Shown: positions 33,516 through 42,488, counted from the stretch's first letter. The stretch is 64,000 nt of DNA from Candidatus Parepulonipiscium sp. PG-Nuni2H_MBin01 (GCA_001994995.1 MDJM01000027.1:49176-113175), one strand, 5' to 3'. The notes: generated by a model not told the origin, from the sequence alone. Made by a program: numbers and translations.

Positions 33516-33743
33516 TAATATTACGTTAACAGTGCCTTCTATCCCAATGATTATTGCATACAAAGCCCAGATTTACAAGTACAAATAAATAAAACATAAA
33601 AATATTAAGGGGAGATATTGAATATTTTGTTACAACTATGTATAATATAAGTATAGTTTATATCGGTAGTATAATTATTTATTGGTATTTATTGGTTATA
33701 TAGATAAGCTATAATAACAACACTTAATCGAAAGGGGACTTTT
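33516..33743. other. non-coding leader region of the PilZ genes
   Basis: With the GC-rich element it forms a 312-base gap. Apart from the promoter at 33618-33646, nothing was recognised. I looked for a cyclic-di-GMP riboswitch and did not find its conserved core. Confidence 0.5.
33618..33646 (+). promoter_or_regulatory. promoter of the PilZ pair
   Basis: TTGAAT (33618-33623) and TATAAT (33641-33646) are 17 bases apart. The leader would be about 90 bases. Confidence 0.65.
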
Positions 33744-34430
33744 ATGATTAGAAAACACAAACAACAAGATATAGAGCAAAGCGTTTACCGTTTTCAATCT
33801 GTTATATTAACAGATCCAGAATTAAAACTTAAACTTTTAGACGATTCATCTACTTACGGAGGTAAACTAATTAACTGGTCTGATATCAACCTTATCCTTG
33901 AAATTCCAGTTGTAACAGCTACATTAACAGTTTACAAAAAATATACGTTGAACTTTGTAACAACTCATTCCTTGTTTCTTGCAAATGTAATTGTAATTAA
34001 CAAAATACCAAAAACTTCAACTATGTTTTATTTAATGAAGTTAACTTCTCCTATTAGACAGAAGCGTCAAAGAAACTATTTACGAGTAAATGCCGAATTA
34101 CCTATGACTTTTATTGTTGTGCCAGAGAAATTTAGTACAAGAGATGCACTGCCACCTCCAGTAAAGGCTTATACGGTTGATATTAGTGCTGGAGGGCTAA
34201 AGTTTAAACATAACGAACTGCTCCTTGGCACCCCAAAGGTATACATCAGTTTTGCACTTCATGGTACTACCTTTAGTTTAACAGGACAACTGTTAGAATC
34301 GTATGAAATATCTGATACACCGCCGTATACTTATCGGGTTGCGTTTAAGGAAATGATACCCGAGACGCAAGCGAAACTAGAAAAAATGCTAATGAGCTTC
34401 CAAAAACATATGCCTAATAGAGATTTGTAA
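33744..34430 (+). CDS. PilZ-domain cyclic-di-GMP effector (YcgR-like), copy 1
   Basis: 228 residues. The N-terminal half (about 20-100) is a YcgR-N-like beta domain. The C-terminal half is PilZ: R110 and R114 in RQRNYLRV form the RxxxR motif, and D146, S148 and G151 in VDISAGG form the D/NxSxxG motif. Both are needed to bind cyclic di-GMP and both are intact. YcgR proteins act as flagellar brakes, but no flagellar gene is in this window, so the output is unknown. It is followed after 15 bases by a paralogue, with an AGGGGGGAG ribosome-binding site. Confidence 0.85.
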   Translation: MIRKHKQQDIEQSVYRFQSVILTDPELKLKLLDDSSTYGGKLINWSDINLILEIPVVTATLTVYKKYTLNFVTTHSLFLANVIVINKIPKTSTMFYLMKLTSPIRQKRQRNYLRVNAELPMTFIVVPEKFSTRDALPPPVKAYTVDISAGGLKFKHNELLLGTPKVYISFALHGTTFSLTGQLLESYEISDTPPYTYRVAFKEMIPETQAKLEKMLMSFQKHMPNRDL

Positions 34431-34445
34431 TGAGGGGGGAGTTTT

Positions 34446-35189
34446 ATGAAGAAACAACAAATCCAAGAAATTGATGCAAGTATTGCCGCTCATCAATCTT
34501 TAATATTAGCAGATATAAACTTTCAGCTTAAAATAGTTGATAGAGAAAATACTCACAATGTAAAACTAATTACTTGGGCTGGGTCACAATTAATTATTTC
34601 AATACCTGTAGAAGGGTTCGTTTTAGATTTAGGGAAAAAGTACACGCTTAATTTTTTAACAAGCAACACTCTATATTTAGCAAATACTCAGTTAACTAAC
34701 AGAGTCCGCAAGGAAGATGCTTTGTTTTATGTAGTTAAACTGCTATCCCCTATTCATAAAAAGCAACAACGTAACTATTTTAGGCTATCAGCCTCAATTC
34801 CTTTTGAATTCGATGTTATTACAGATGAGAAGGAGCAAGATGACGGTAAAGAGCCGGAGCCTTCAGTAAGCGCTACTACAATTGATATTAGCGCAGGAGG
34901 TATCAAGTTTTGCTCTCGTATGGTAATCACTGCTGACACTCAATTGTGGATTAAGTTTAAGTTACAAAATAAGCACTTTAATCTAAAGGGCAAAATATTG
35001 CCATCTTATGAAGAGGATGAAAAACCACCTTATACTTACAGGGTAGCATTCATTGATATTAGCCCTGATTTGCAGGAGCAGTTATTACACCATATCTTGC
35101 TCCACCAGCGACATCTACTCGCTATTTCTAGCGGTCATAAGAGACCCAATGCAAGTACTAATTTAAATAAAGGTAAAAAAAGGTGGTAG
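34446..35189 (+). CDS. PilZ-domain cyclic-di-GMP effector (YcgR-like), copy 2
   Basis: 247 residues, collinear with copy 1: SQLIISIPVEGF and KKYTLNFLT in the N-terminal domain, then R109/R113 in QQRNYFRL and D147, S149 and G152 in IDISAGG. Differences are an acidic insertion (EKEQDDGKEPEP, residues about 128-139) and a basic C-terminal tail (NKGKKRW). The tandem copies come from a duplication and may form heterodimers or tune the response to different cyclic-di-GMP levels. The gene ends at a good terminator. Confidence 0.85.
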   Translation: MKKQQIQEIDASIAAHQSLILADINFQLKIVDRENTHNVKLITWAGSQLIISIPVEGFVLDLGKKYTLNFLTSNTLYLANTQLTNRVRKEDALFYVVKLLSPIHKKQQRNYFRLSASIPFEFDVITDEKEQDDGKEPEPSVSATTIDISAGGIKFCSRMVITADTQLWIKFKLQNKHFNLKGKILPSYEEDEKPPYTYRVAFIDISPDLQEQLLHHILLHQRHLLAISSGHKRPNASTNLNKGKKRW

Positions 35190-35193
35190 TTAT

Positions 35194-35222
35194 AAAGGAC
35201 TGTTTGATTACAGTCCTTTTTC
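35194..35222 (+). terminator. terminator of the PilZ pair
   Basis: AAAGGACTGT pairs with ACAGTCCTTT around TTGATT and a T run follows. Confidence 0.9.
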
Positions 35223-35285
35223 TATGTCTATACCTTGAAAATTGTATTTAAAATTGATAGGTTATAAATATAGAAAGGAGCTTTT

Positions 35286-36701
35286 ATGAAAACACCAATA
35301 AGTGAGCATATATTTTTGCTTCCCTTCGCTTGGACTTTAAATACCAACAATAAAGGCTATAACTTTAAACCTCAAGAGCAAATTAAGTCTAATATTTTTG
35401 ATCATATTCAAGGTTGGAGGAAAGAGTCTTTTTTTATTAATTCAGATGAAACGTACAATGAGTTTGTATACTTTTATAAACCCGTTCGGACTATGCTGTA
35501 CCCAGAAAATAGCTATAGTTATGCTTATGTAAATGATAACTCTAATTGTTTAATATATGTAAATAACATTAAGTATAACTTAAAGATACGCAGAATTAAC
35601 CTTAAGTTTGTAAAAAGCGGTATCGGAATATTAAGTATATATTTGGAGAATTACACTTATAATGAGGAACTGGATATTCGTGCTATTAATTCTGTATCAG
35701 ACTGTGTATACCCACTAGAGTTACCTCTAAAAGAGAGCACTCCAAAAAAAATCGTATTTAATTTCGACAATTTTATTATTCAAGAAGATATGGAACATAC
35801 CAATTACCGAGTAATAGCAGGTAAAATATCACCATTTATCATGGACCTATTCGGCCCTAGTTTTGTTCAAACTCCTGATGATAACAAGCCCGTAATCCTT
35901 ATAGAGCCTCTTATGGGCAGTAAAATGGTTACACTATGTCTATTTAAAAGTGATATAACATTTAAAAATCTTGACTCTGACAATACGTATCAATATAAGC
36001 AAGAATTCACGTTGTTAGAACAAGAGCGTCACTATTTATTATCTTCATTTCTATTGTTATGCATATCAAAGTCTACTGTAGAAAGTAAACTATATGACCA
36101 GATGATGTGTCTATTACTAATCCAAAAGGCAAGTTTATTAAATTTTTCTAATCAAATTGCAGATATATCTATGTTACCTAAAGATGAATTAGTTATGGCG
36201 ATTGAAACCCTGTATGAGATTTATATACAGTTTATTAATCAAATGTTTTTTGATGAAGTGACTGAAGATGAAAAGGGGAGTTGGGTGTATCAAAACTTCA
36301 CTAAGATATTTAATATAAAAGAAGAGATATCTCAAATGGATTTTGAGATGAAAGAGGTTCATGAGTATGCAGAGCTTATTACACGGCAGCAGTCTAATAT
36401 AAAGATGGAAATATTATCACTTGCGGGCGCTGGGCTAGTTATACCAACGTTCGTTACAGGATTTTTTGGAATGAATATATTAGGCTCGGATAAGCTTGGC
36501 ATATGGTGGAAAACGCCTGAGGTATTGAGATGGCTAAACGCTTATGTAGCTTTGCCAGTGCTTATAATTTTATATTACTACACATGGAGTAGGCGGAGAA
36601 GCCGCCGGTTATTAATCATGAAAATCGCTTTAATAGCTTGCCTCACTATATCATTATTTGTACTAATTAAATATGGTGGCGGCACTACCTCGCAGTTATG
36701 A
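35286..36701 (+). CDS. divergent CorA-like membrane protein
   Basis: 471 residues behind AAAGGAG. The first about 370 residues are soluble and end in a long helical region (about 320-375). The first membrane segment contains TGFFGMNILG near 390-400, matching the GMN signature of CorA-type divalent-cation channels. Two further hydrophobic segments follow near 415-435 and 445-465, where CorA has only one, separated by a very basic turn (SRRRSRRLL). The soluble domain has no close resemblance to classical CorA. It may carry Mg2+ or another divalent ion, or be a regulatory relative. The neighbouring PilZ genes give no clear link. Confidence 0.65.
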   Translation: MKTPISEHIFLLPFAWTLNTNNKGYNFKPQEQIKSNIFDHIQGWRKESFFINSDETYNEFVYFYKPVRTMLYPENSYSYAYVNDNSNCLIYVNNIKYNLKIRRINLKFVKSGIGILSIYLENYTYNEELDIRAINSVSDCVYPLELPLKESTPKKIVFNFDNFIIQEDMEHTNYRVIAGKISPFIMDLFGPSFVQTPDDNKPVILIEPLMGSKMVTLCLFKSDITFKNLDSDNTYQYKQEFTLLEQERHYLLSSFLLLCISKSTVESKLYDQMMCLLLIQKASLLNFSNQIADISMLPKDELVMAIETLYEIYIQFINQMFFDEVTEDEKGSWVYQNFTKIFNIKEEISQMDFEMKEVHEYAELITRQQSNIKMEILSLAGAGLVIPTFVTGFFGMNILGSDKLGIWWKTPEVLRWLNAYVALPVLIILYYYTWSRRRSRRLLIMKIALIACLTISLFVLIKYGGGTTSQL

Positions 36702-36711
36702 TAAGATATAT

Positions 36712-36739
36712 TTGAAATATTTTGTAGACATGCTATAAT
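36712..36739 (+). promoter_or_regulatory. promoter of the DppA-like gene
   Basis: TTGAAA (36712-36717) and TATAAT (36734-36739) are 16 bases apart, about 57 bases before the ATG. Confidence 0.6.
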
Positions 36740-36796
36740 ATGCTAAAGGGGAAGTCCCTGATTAGTAAAAAATACACATAAGTAAGGAGTGGTATA

Positions 36797-37582
36797 ATGA
36801 AAATTTATATCAGTGCGGATATTGAAGGAATAAGTAGTATATCGACTTGGCAGGAATCGGATATGGCAGCACCAAAAGAAGCGCGGGATAGAATGACACA
36901 GGAAGTAAAGGCAGCTTGTGAGGCAGCGTTTCAAGCTGGTGCTACTGAAGTTATGGTTAAAGATGCGCATGGGTATGGGAAAAACATACGACATGAGGAT
37001 TTGCCAGTGGGGGTGCAACTTATAAATGGTTGGTCAAATCATCCGTACAATATGGTGGAAGGAATAGATGAAACGTATGATGGCGTTATCTTTTTAGGAT
37101 ATCATAGTGGTGCATCAACTCATTTCTCGCCGCTTGCACATACGCTAGATACTAATGTTGCCAAAATTAAAGTAAATGGTGAAATAAGTAGTGAGTTTAG
37201 TATATATTCTACGCTTACGCAGATATTAGGAATTCCAATTCTTACAGTAACTGGTGATGGCGGAATAATAAGAGAGGTTATGGAGTTTGACCCAATGATT
37301 GAAACCGTAGCAGTAAAAGAGGGGTTTGCGGGTGCGATGATTAGTAATCATCCTAAAGTTGTATATGAACAGATAAAAGACTCTGTTACAAAAGGTATTG
37401 AAAAGATAGGGGAATATAATTTCGTTTATCCATCATCATATAATATGGAAGTAACATTTGTAAGGCATAAAGATGCCTATAAGTATAGTTTTTACCCTGG
37501 AGTTGAGCAAATCGATGCTAATACAGTAAGGTTAAAGACAGAAAATTATTTTGAAATATTATCATTCTTAGTATTTATATAA
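36797..37582 (+). CDS. dppA: M55 family D-aminopeptidase (DppA-like)
   Basis: 261 residues, with AAGGAG before ATG. The N-terminal SADIEGISS supplies Asp8 and Glu10, DAHGYGKNI supplies His58, LGYHSGA supplies His103 and NGEISSEF supplies Glu133. This is the two-zinc site of the M55 family. Bacillus subtilis DppA releases N-terminal D-Ala from D-Ala-containing peptides such as cell-wall fragments. Here the gene stands alone, without the dipeptide ABC transporter genes that follow dppA in Bacillus. It is cytoplasmic, as no signal peptide is present. Confidence 0.9.
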   Translation: MKIYISADIEGISSISTWQESDMAAPKEARDRMTQEVKAACEAAFQAGATEVMVKDAHGYGKNIRHEDLPVGVQLINGWSNHPYNMVEGIDETYDGVIFLGYHSGASTHFSPLAHTLDTNVAKIKVNGEISSEFSIYSTLTQILGIPILTVTGDGGIIREVMEFDPMIETVAVKEGFAGAMISNHPKVVYEQIKDSVTKGIEKIGEYNFVYPSSYNMEVTFVRHKDAYKYSFYPGVEQIDANTVRLKTENYFEILSFLVFI

Positions 37583-37587
37583 ACACA

Positions 37588-37619
37588 AAAAAAAGAGGGT
37601 TTTATATGCCCTCTTTTTT
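37588..37619. terminator. bidirectional terminator
   Basis: AAAGAGGG pairs with CCCTCTTT, flanked by A and T runs, between convergent genes. Confidence 0.88.
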
Positions 37620-37621
37620 AC

Positions 37622-38287
37622 TTAAATTGTATCATCTTCCTCAAACTCTGGTTTATTATTCTCATCACTTATTTCCATCTTAGATACTGACACTTCATAA
37701 GCTACTTTTTGAATTACTTCACCGGACTCAAGTTTCTTTTGATACGCTCTACTTTGGATACGCCCCCAAATCTCGATAGCATCACCAGTTTTTAGACTGT
37801 TAGCATATCTGGCATTTCTTCCCCATGTTATGCATGGTATGTAGTCCGATTTGTGGTACGACCTATTTACCGCCAAAAGTATATCAGTGATTTCTCTTCC
37901 AAAAGGAGTGGTTCTATATACAGGATTTTTACAAACAAAACCCTTTAAATGCAATGCGTTAGCATTTTTGCTTAATTCTTTTTCATCAACCTCTTCTATT
38001 TCTAACGCAAACAAAGTAAGGATCAATCTATTTTTTCCTTCTTCATATTGATTATAAGACCTAAACTGTCCTACCACTTTAAAAATCTTGCCACTAATAT
38101 CTCCTACTTGCGTTAATAATCTTTCCGATACAGTAACTGGCACAACGTCTGAAGACTCACTTAGTCGAGGGATTTCTATGTCAAAGCTATAAAATCCTTC
38201 GCCATACACTTTATGGCTAAATGCCGTCTCTGTGATTGCCTTTCCAATTACTTGTACCTCATTGTTTTCTAAAATGTGGTCGCTCAT
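37622..38287 (-). CDS. single-stranded-DNA-binding-like protein with two OB folds
   Basis: 221 residues. Residues about 8-105 form one OB-fold (VQVIGKAITETAF, FKVVGQFRSYNQ) and about 110-205 a second with clear SSB motifs (NALHLKGFVCKNPVYRTTPFGREITDILLAVNR, of which the last part matches SSB strand 2-3, then YIPCITWGRNARYANSLKTGDAIEIWGRIQSR). An acidic tail follows, but without the DDDIPF-type ending of true SSB. It should bind single-stranded DNA in the cytoplasm. Its upstream region carries three copies of a 31-bp element. Such tandem-OB proteins are found in Clostridia alongside the normal SSB; their special role is not known to me. Confidence 0.75.
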   Translation of the reverse strand: MSDHILENNEVQVIGKAITETAFSHKVYGEGFYSFDIEIPRLSESSDVVPVTVSERLLTQVGDISGKIFKVVGQFRSYNQYEEGKNRLILTLFALEIEEVDEKELSKNANALHLKGFVCKNPVYRTTPFGREITDILLAVNRSYHKSDYIPCITWGRNARYANSLKTGDAIEIWGRIQSRAYQKKLESGEVIQKVAYEVSVSKMEISDENNKPEFEEDDTI

Positions 38288-38335
38288 TACTACATCGCTC
38301 CTTTATCTTATAAATGTTTTTTTCAACAGCTTCCT

Positions 38336-38366
38336 CTGTCTTTATAATATATTTGTATTAGGACAG
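38336..38366. repeat. 31-bp element, copy A
   Basis: Begins CTGTCTTTATAATATATTTG and ends GGACAG, with outer CTGTC/GACAG arms in inverted orientation. It agrees with copy B at 23 of 31 positions without gaps. Confidence 0.65.
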
Positions 38367-38404
38367 AAATATTACTATTTTGAATTTTTTTTTAACAGTT
38401 TAAT

Positions 38405-38435
38405 CCGTCTATATAGTATATTGCTAATTGGACAA
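38405..38435. repeat. 31-bp element, copy B
   Basis: Begins CCGTCTATATAGTATATTGC and ends GGACAA. It starts 69 bases after copy A. The preceding T-tract and AACAG are also repeated, so the full unit is about 55-60 bases. Confidence 0.65.
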
Positions 38436-38490
38436 ATTTATGCTTATTTTTTTTATTGGTATAAAATATTTTCATATATGGTAACAAATT

Positions 38491-38520
38491 CCATCTATAT
38501 TCATAGTATATATTAGACAG
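38491..38520. repeat. 30-bp element, copy C
   Basis: Begins CCATCTATAT and ends ATTAGACAG. Less conserved in the middle. It starts 86 bases after copy B, close to the Spo0E-like gene. Confidence 0.5.
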
Positions 38521-38570
38521 AATGTTTAACACCACTGTAAATTTAGCCACTGGCAAAATGAGGCGACTTT

Positions 38571-38759
38571 ATGATTTCTAGAGTTAACAATTCATCTATC
38601 TCAAAACTAAAAAACGATTTATCTCACTCTATAATTACAAATAATTATGACCTACTCTCACCAGAGGTCTTGCAACTAAGTCAAGAACTTGATACGCAAA
38701 TGCTCCCACAATTTCAACAACAACTTGACTTTTATAAATTAATCACTTACCTGAAATAA
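38571..38759 (+). CDS. Spo0E-like aspartyl-phosphate phosphatase
   Basis: 62 residues, the normal size for the family. Two helices are predicted, and the second carries the family signature in LLSPEVLQLSQELD, where the SQELD box is the active-site motif contacting the response regulator. Spo0E-type proteins remove phosphate from Spo0A~P and delay sporulation. A weak GAGG precedes ATG. Its presence, with PdaB just downstream on the other strand, indicates a spore-forming lineage. It is closed by a bidirectional hairpin. Confidence 0.75.
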   Translation: MISRVNNSSISKLKNDLSHSIITNNYDLLSPEVLQLSQELDTQMLPQFQQQLDFYKLITYLK

Positions 38760-38779
38760 TAAACTATATCAAACTTACA

Positions 38780-38810
38780 AGGTTGCAAAGTGTTTTGCAA
38801 CCTATTTTTT
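38780..38810. terminator. bidirectional terminator
   Basis: AGGTTGCAAA pairs with TTTGCAACCT and a TATTTTTT tract follows. The 3' part overlaps the end of the opposing pdaB-like gene. Confidence 0.85.
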
Positions 38811-39518
38811 AAATTGCCTACCTGTATGGTCAGTCTTAAAGTCTTCTCTAATTATAAGCTCAGACGTTGGAACAAGTTCATAACCATCCTTTAATAAGCC
38901 TTTTAAAATCTCATCTAAAGCATCTTTAGTATGAGTAGTTCCCGTGTGTAGTAATATTATAGAACCGCATTTTAAATTCTTATGTTTAAGAACTTTGTCT
39001 ATTAATTCCTGTCTTCCGTAGTCTTTCCAATCTAAAGAGTCCACGTCCCATTGGATAACGTAGTAATTGCATTCATGAGCAGCATTTAACACATCATCAT
39101 TATACTCTCCATAAGGTGCTCTGTATAAATCCATTTCCACATTAAGCAATTCTTTAACCTTCTTGTGGGCTGCCATTATGTCATCTTTAACCTCTTCTTT
39201 TTTCATCTTCGTAACATGGGGATGACGGTCAGAGTGGTTTGCTATATCATGTCCCTTTTCATGAATTAGTTTTACTTCATCAGGAAACTGTTCTACCCAA
39301 TCTCCTACAATAAAAAAGGTGGCTTTAACTTTGTTGTCATCTAGTATTTCTAAAATTTGCTCTAGGTCATCCGCTCCCCACGCCACATCAAAGGTTATTG
39401 AAGCTTTTTTCTCCTCCATATCTACCGAGTATATGGGCAGTTGCTTATCGGCTGCATGACAGACCACTATACCTAGTGACAGCGCTACTAGCATAATCAT
39501 TAGTCGAATAAATTTCAC
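38802..39518 (-). CDS. pdaB: polysaccharide deacetylase, PdaB-like
   Basis: 238 residues. Signal peptide or membrane anchor at 1-22. The NodB/CE4 motifs are in order: TFDVAWGADD (motif 1, with the PdaB-type W), NHSDRHPH (metal-binding His pair), RAPYGEYND (motif 3) and IILLHTG (motif 5). The YSVDMEEKKASITFD start is characteristic of the sporulation PdaB family, which acts on spore cortex or cell-wall glycan outside the membrane. The neighbouring Spo0E-like and NlpC genes fit an envelope/sporulation context. Confidence 0.85.
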   Translation of the reverse strand: MKFIRLMIMLVALSLGIVVCHAADKQLPIYSVDMEEKKASITFDVAWGADDLEQILEILDDNKVKATFFIVGDWVEQFPDEVKLIHEKGHDIANHSDRHPHVTKMKKEEVKDDIMAAHKKVKELLNVEMDLYRAPYGEYNDDVLNAAHECNYYVIQWDVDSLDWKDYGRQELIDKVLKHKNLKCGSIILLHTGTTHTKDALDEILKGLLKDGYELVPTSELIIREDFKTDHTGRQFKK

Positions 39519-39604
39519 TCACGTCCAACTCCTCACTTATTAATATGACACTATTTTTAGCAGTTTTCTTTAATTTATACATCAAATTTTTTTAGGCAAA
39601 TATA

Positions 39605-39666
39605 AAAAAACGCCACTAATTTTGAATTCCGTCAAGGGTAAATTCAATATAATAGTAACGTTTTTT
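39605..39666. terminator. long bidirectional hairpin
   Basis: The 24-26-base arms run from AAAAAACGCCACTAAT and TTTGAATT on the left to the matching AATTCAATAT and AGTAACGTTTTTT on the right, around a 12-base loop. On either strand the hairpin ends in a T run. It can terminate the NlpC gene on the minus strand. Its length is unusual for a simple terminator. Confidence 0.7.
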
Positions 39667-39678
39667 AATGGACTATGT

Positions 39679-40305
39679 TTAAGCTACAATGCGCTTATAA
39701 CCTACGATTGGAGGCGTACCGGCCAAATACATGGTGTCTATTACAACCCCTCTACTTGAGGATGCATGAATAATTTTTTCATCTCCTATGTACATTCCTA
39801 CATGCGAAACATTGCCATTAGAGCCATAAAATACCAGGTCGCCTACTTGCAAATTAGTTTTTGATACAGTTGTTCCGCTAGACCAATACTGTCCTGCTGC
39901 AGTACGGTTTATATCTATACCCATAGCGGCATACACTTGTGATGTAAATCCAGAGCAGTCAACTCCTACTCCTAGGCTAGTGCCGCCGTATGTATATGGT
40001 GTTCCAATAAATTGTTTTGCATAATCTACTATGTTGTTTGCTAAGGACATATTAGACGTTTCTATAATTTCTTCTATGAGTTCTTCTATATCTGCAATTT
40101 CATATGTAATACTTTCTTCTATTATATACTCAACAAATGATTCGTACATAATAGGAGTAGGTCTTTCGTTATCAACACTTTGAACTGTTCCTCCTGATAT
40201 TAATATATTAGATTCATTACTATTTGGCTCTGTTGCAAATATCACATTTGGATTTAAACTAAGAGCAAAAGACATACAAATTGCATTTCTAACTGACTTA
40301 TTCAT
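39679..40305 (-). CDS. secreted NlpC/P60 endopeptidase
   Basis: 208 residues. Signal peptide 1-25 (ending IFATE or nearby), then an acidic linker (about 45-85), then the NlpC/P60 domain from about 88. The catalytic Cys is in GVDCSGFTSQV, the catalytic His in NVSHVGMYIG and the third polar residue (His) in IIHASSSRG. The family cleaves gamma-D-Glu-diaminopimelate bonds in peptidoglycan stem peptides. No SH3 or LysM anchor is present, so how it binds the wall is unclear. Confidence 0.92.
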   Translation of the reverse strand: MNKSVRNAICMSFALSLNPNVIFATEPNSNESNILISGGTVQSVDNERPTPIMYESFVEYIIEESITYEIADIEELIEEIIETSNMSLANNIVDYAKQFIGTPYTYGGTSLGVGVDCSGFTSQVYAAMGIDINRTAAGQYWSSGTTVSKTNLQVGDLVFYGSNGNVSHVGMYIGDEKIIHASSSRGVVIDTMYLAGTPPIVGYKRIVA

Positions 40306-40353
40306 TATACACCCTCACTTTGTTTTATAAATTTTATAATTTATTACAAATTT

Positions 40354-40382
40354 ATTATAAGTTATTACGTGAGTAGAGTCAA
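40354..40382 (-). promoter_or_regulatory. promoter of the NlpC/P60 gene
   Basis: On the minus strand, TTGACT (40377-40382) and TATAAT (40354-40359) have a 17-base spacer. Confidence 0.82.
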
Positions 40383-40610
40383 TGGTTTTTTAGCAAACTA
40401 TGTAAATTTTTGCTATATAATATACAATATGCTGAAGTTAATTATAAAATTTTGTATAATATGCTTGTTTTGTCTTGTCTTTTTTTCAATAAATACCAAA
40501 TAATCATAAAAATGTACAACTTAAAAATATTACATAATTATTAAATACACTGACAATTGTTAACTAATTTGTTTGCCGCAGCATAAAATAGTATTAGAAT
40601 TGGGTTTTGA

Positions 40611-40640
40611 TTGATAATTAATAAGTTATCGTGCTATAAT
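40611..40640 (+). promoter_or_regulatory. promoter of lepA-hemW-fbp
   Basis: TTGATA (40611-40616) and TATAAT (40635-40640) are 18 bases apart, 36 bases before the lepA ATG. Confidence 0.75.
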
Positions 40641-40676
40641 AAGCTTTGAAACATTATTAGAAAAGGAGCGAATTTT

Positions 40677-42488
40677 ATGTCTCTTTCAAGACAGCAAAAA
40701 ATAAGGAATTTTAGTATTATAGCTCATATAGACCATGGGAAAAGCACTCTGGCGGATAGAATTATACAGATGACAGGTACGTTAACTGAGCGAGAGATGC
40801 AATCACAGGTTTTAGATAATATGGATTTAGAGCGCGAACGTGGGATTACAATTAAGTCACAAGCCGTAAGGTTGGTATATAAGGCTAAAGATGGAGAAGA
40901 ATATGTTTTTAATTTAATAGATACGCCAGGACATGTGGATTTTAATTATGAGGTATCTCGCAGCTTGGCAGCATGTGAGGGCGCAATATTGATTGTAGAT
41001 GCGGCGCAAGGGATTGAAGCACAGACTCTTGCTAATGTATATTTAGCGCTAGAACATGATTTAGAGGTAATGCCTGTAATTAATAAAATTGATTTACCAA
41101 GTGCAGACCCAGACCATGTTAAAACTCAGATTGAGGACGTAATAGGGTTAGAGGCACAAGATGCACCTCTTATCTCGGCTAAAAGCGGTTTAAATATTGA
41201 AGACGTTCTTGAGCAGGTTGTAAAGATAATACCTGCACCAACAGGAGATGAAACAGCACCGTTAAAAGCGTTGATATTTGATTCATTATTTGACCCTTAT
41301 AAAGGAGTAATTGTATTTTGTAGGGTAAAAGAAGGTACGATTACAAAAGGAATGAAAATTAGAATGATGGCTACAAAAGCTGAGTTTGAAGTTGTGGAAG
41401 TGGGCAATTTCGGTGCTGGTGTATTTAGACCAACTGATAGTATACGAGCAGGAGAAGTTGGGTATGTTACTGCAAGTATAAAGAACGTAAAAGATACAAG
41501 CGTTGGGGACACTATCACAGATGCAAATAATCCGACTGACACACCACTACCGGGGTATAAGAAAGTAAATCCTATGGTGTACTGTGGACTTTATCCAGCA
41601 GACGGAGCTAAGTATGGTGATTTAAGGGATAGTTTAGAAAAGTTACAGTTAAATGATGCGGCGTTGGTATTTGAACCGGAAACGTCAATCGCTTTGGGAT
41701 TTGGTTTTAGGTGTGGATTTTTAGGATTACTTCATATGGAAATTATCCAAGAGAGATTGGAACGAGAATATAATTTAGATTTGGTAACAACTGCGCCAAA
41801 CGTTATATATAAAGTTCATAAAACTAATGGTGAGGTGTTGGAGCTATCTAATCCAGCAAATTTACCAGACCCGTCTAATATAAAATATATGGAAGAACCT
41901 ATGGTTGAAGCCCAAATTATGGTACCGTCCACTTATGTTGGTGCAGTTATGGAGCTGTGTCAGGAAAGGCGCGGGGTTTATCATAGTATGGAGTATCTAG
42001 AGGAGACGCGAGCAGTGTTATCATATGATTTGCCTCTTAACGAAATTATTTATGATTTTTTCGATGCTTTAAAATCGAGGACTAAAGGTTATGCTTCTTT
42101 TGATTATGAATTAAAGGACTATGCAGAGTCGAAGTTAGTTAAGCTAGATATTTTGGTAAATAAGGAGATGGTTGATGCATTATCTCTAATTGTACATGAG
42201 AGTAATTCTGTGGTTAAGGGTAGAAAGATTGTGGAGAAATTAAAGCAAGAGATACCTAAGCATTTGTTTGAAGTACCAATTCAGGCAGCAGTTGGGAATA
42301 AGGTTATTGCGCGAGAGACCATAAGTGCAATGAGAAAAGATGTATTGGCAAAATGTTACGGAGGGGATATTTCAAGAAAACGTAAATTATTAGAGAAGCA
42401 AAAAGAAGGTAAGAAACGAATGAGACAAGTTGGTAATGTGGAAGTGCCACAAGCTGCATTTATGAGTGTCTTGAAATTAGATGAATAG
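40677..42488 (+). CDS. lepA: elongation factor 4
   Basis: 603 residues, the standard LepA length. GTPase motifs: AHIDHGKST (G1), ERGITIKSQ (G2), DTPGHVDF (G3), NKIDLP (G4) and SAKSG (G5). The LepA-specific C-terminal domain is seen at the end ([20 protein letters not shown]). LepA acts on ribosomes under stress and back-translocates stalled complexes. It is the first gene of an operon with hemW, which starts ten bases after its stop, a common Firmicutes arrangement. Confidence 0.97.
   Translation: MSLSRQQKIRNFSIIAHIDHGKSTLADRIIQMTGTLTEREMQSQVLDNMDLERERGITIKSQAVRLVYKAKDGEEYVFNLIDTPGHVDFNYEVSRSLAACEGAILIVDAAQGIEAQTLANVYLALEHDLEVMPVINKIDLPSADPDHVKTQIEDVIGLEAQDAPLISAKSGLNIEDVLEQVVKIIPAPTGDETAPLKALIFDSLFDPYKGVIVFCRVKEGTITKGMKIRMMATKAEFEVVEVGNFGAGVFRPTDSIRAGEVGYVTASIKNVKDTSVGDTITDANNPTDTPLPGYKKVNPMVYCGLYPADGAKYGDLRDSLEKLQLNDAALVFEPETSIALGFGFRCGFLGLLHMEIIQERLEREYNLDLVTTAPNVIYKVHKTNGEVLELSNPANLPDPSNIKYMEEPMVEAQIMVPSTYVGAVMELCQERRGVYHSMEYLEETRAVLSYDLPLNEIIYDFFDALKSRTKGYASFDYELKDYAESKLVKLDILVNKEMVDALSLIVHESNSVVKGRKIVEKLKQEIPKHLFEVPIQAAVGNKVIARETISAMRKDVLAKCYGGDISRKRKLLEKQKEGKKRMRQVGNVEVPQAAFMSVLKLDE

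Larger units (their letters stand above)
38288..38570. other. 283-base divergent intergenic region
   Basis: It lies between the SSB-like gene (minus strand) and the Spo0E-like gene (plus strand). It contains three copies of a 30/31-bp element, the first two preceded by T-tract plus AACAG boxes. No clear sigma-A promoter is present for either gene, so the repeats probably carry the control. Confidence 0.6.
40306..40676. other. 371-base divergent gap between the NlpC gene and lepA
   Basis: AT-rich, holding one promoter at each end (called separately). The middle, about 40383-40610, has no ORF and no structure that I can support. Confidence 0.6.

Noticed and set aside
33516..33743. Cyclic-di-GMP riboswitch upstream of the PilZ genes
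   Set aside because: The conserved GEMM core is not present; only a sigma-A promoter was found.
38232..38516. 94-codon plus-strand frame over the SSB-like gene start and the triplicate element
   Set aside because: It overlaps a real gene on the other strand, has no ribosome-binding site, and its repeated peptide only mirrors the DNA repeats.
38336..38520. CRISPR array
   Set aside because: Three imperfect AT-rich copies with unequal spacing (69 and 86 bases), diverged units and no cas genes.
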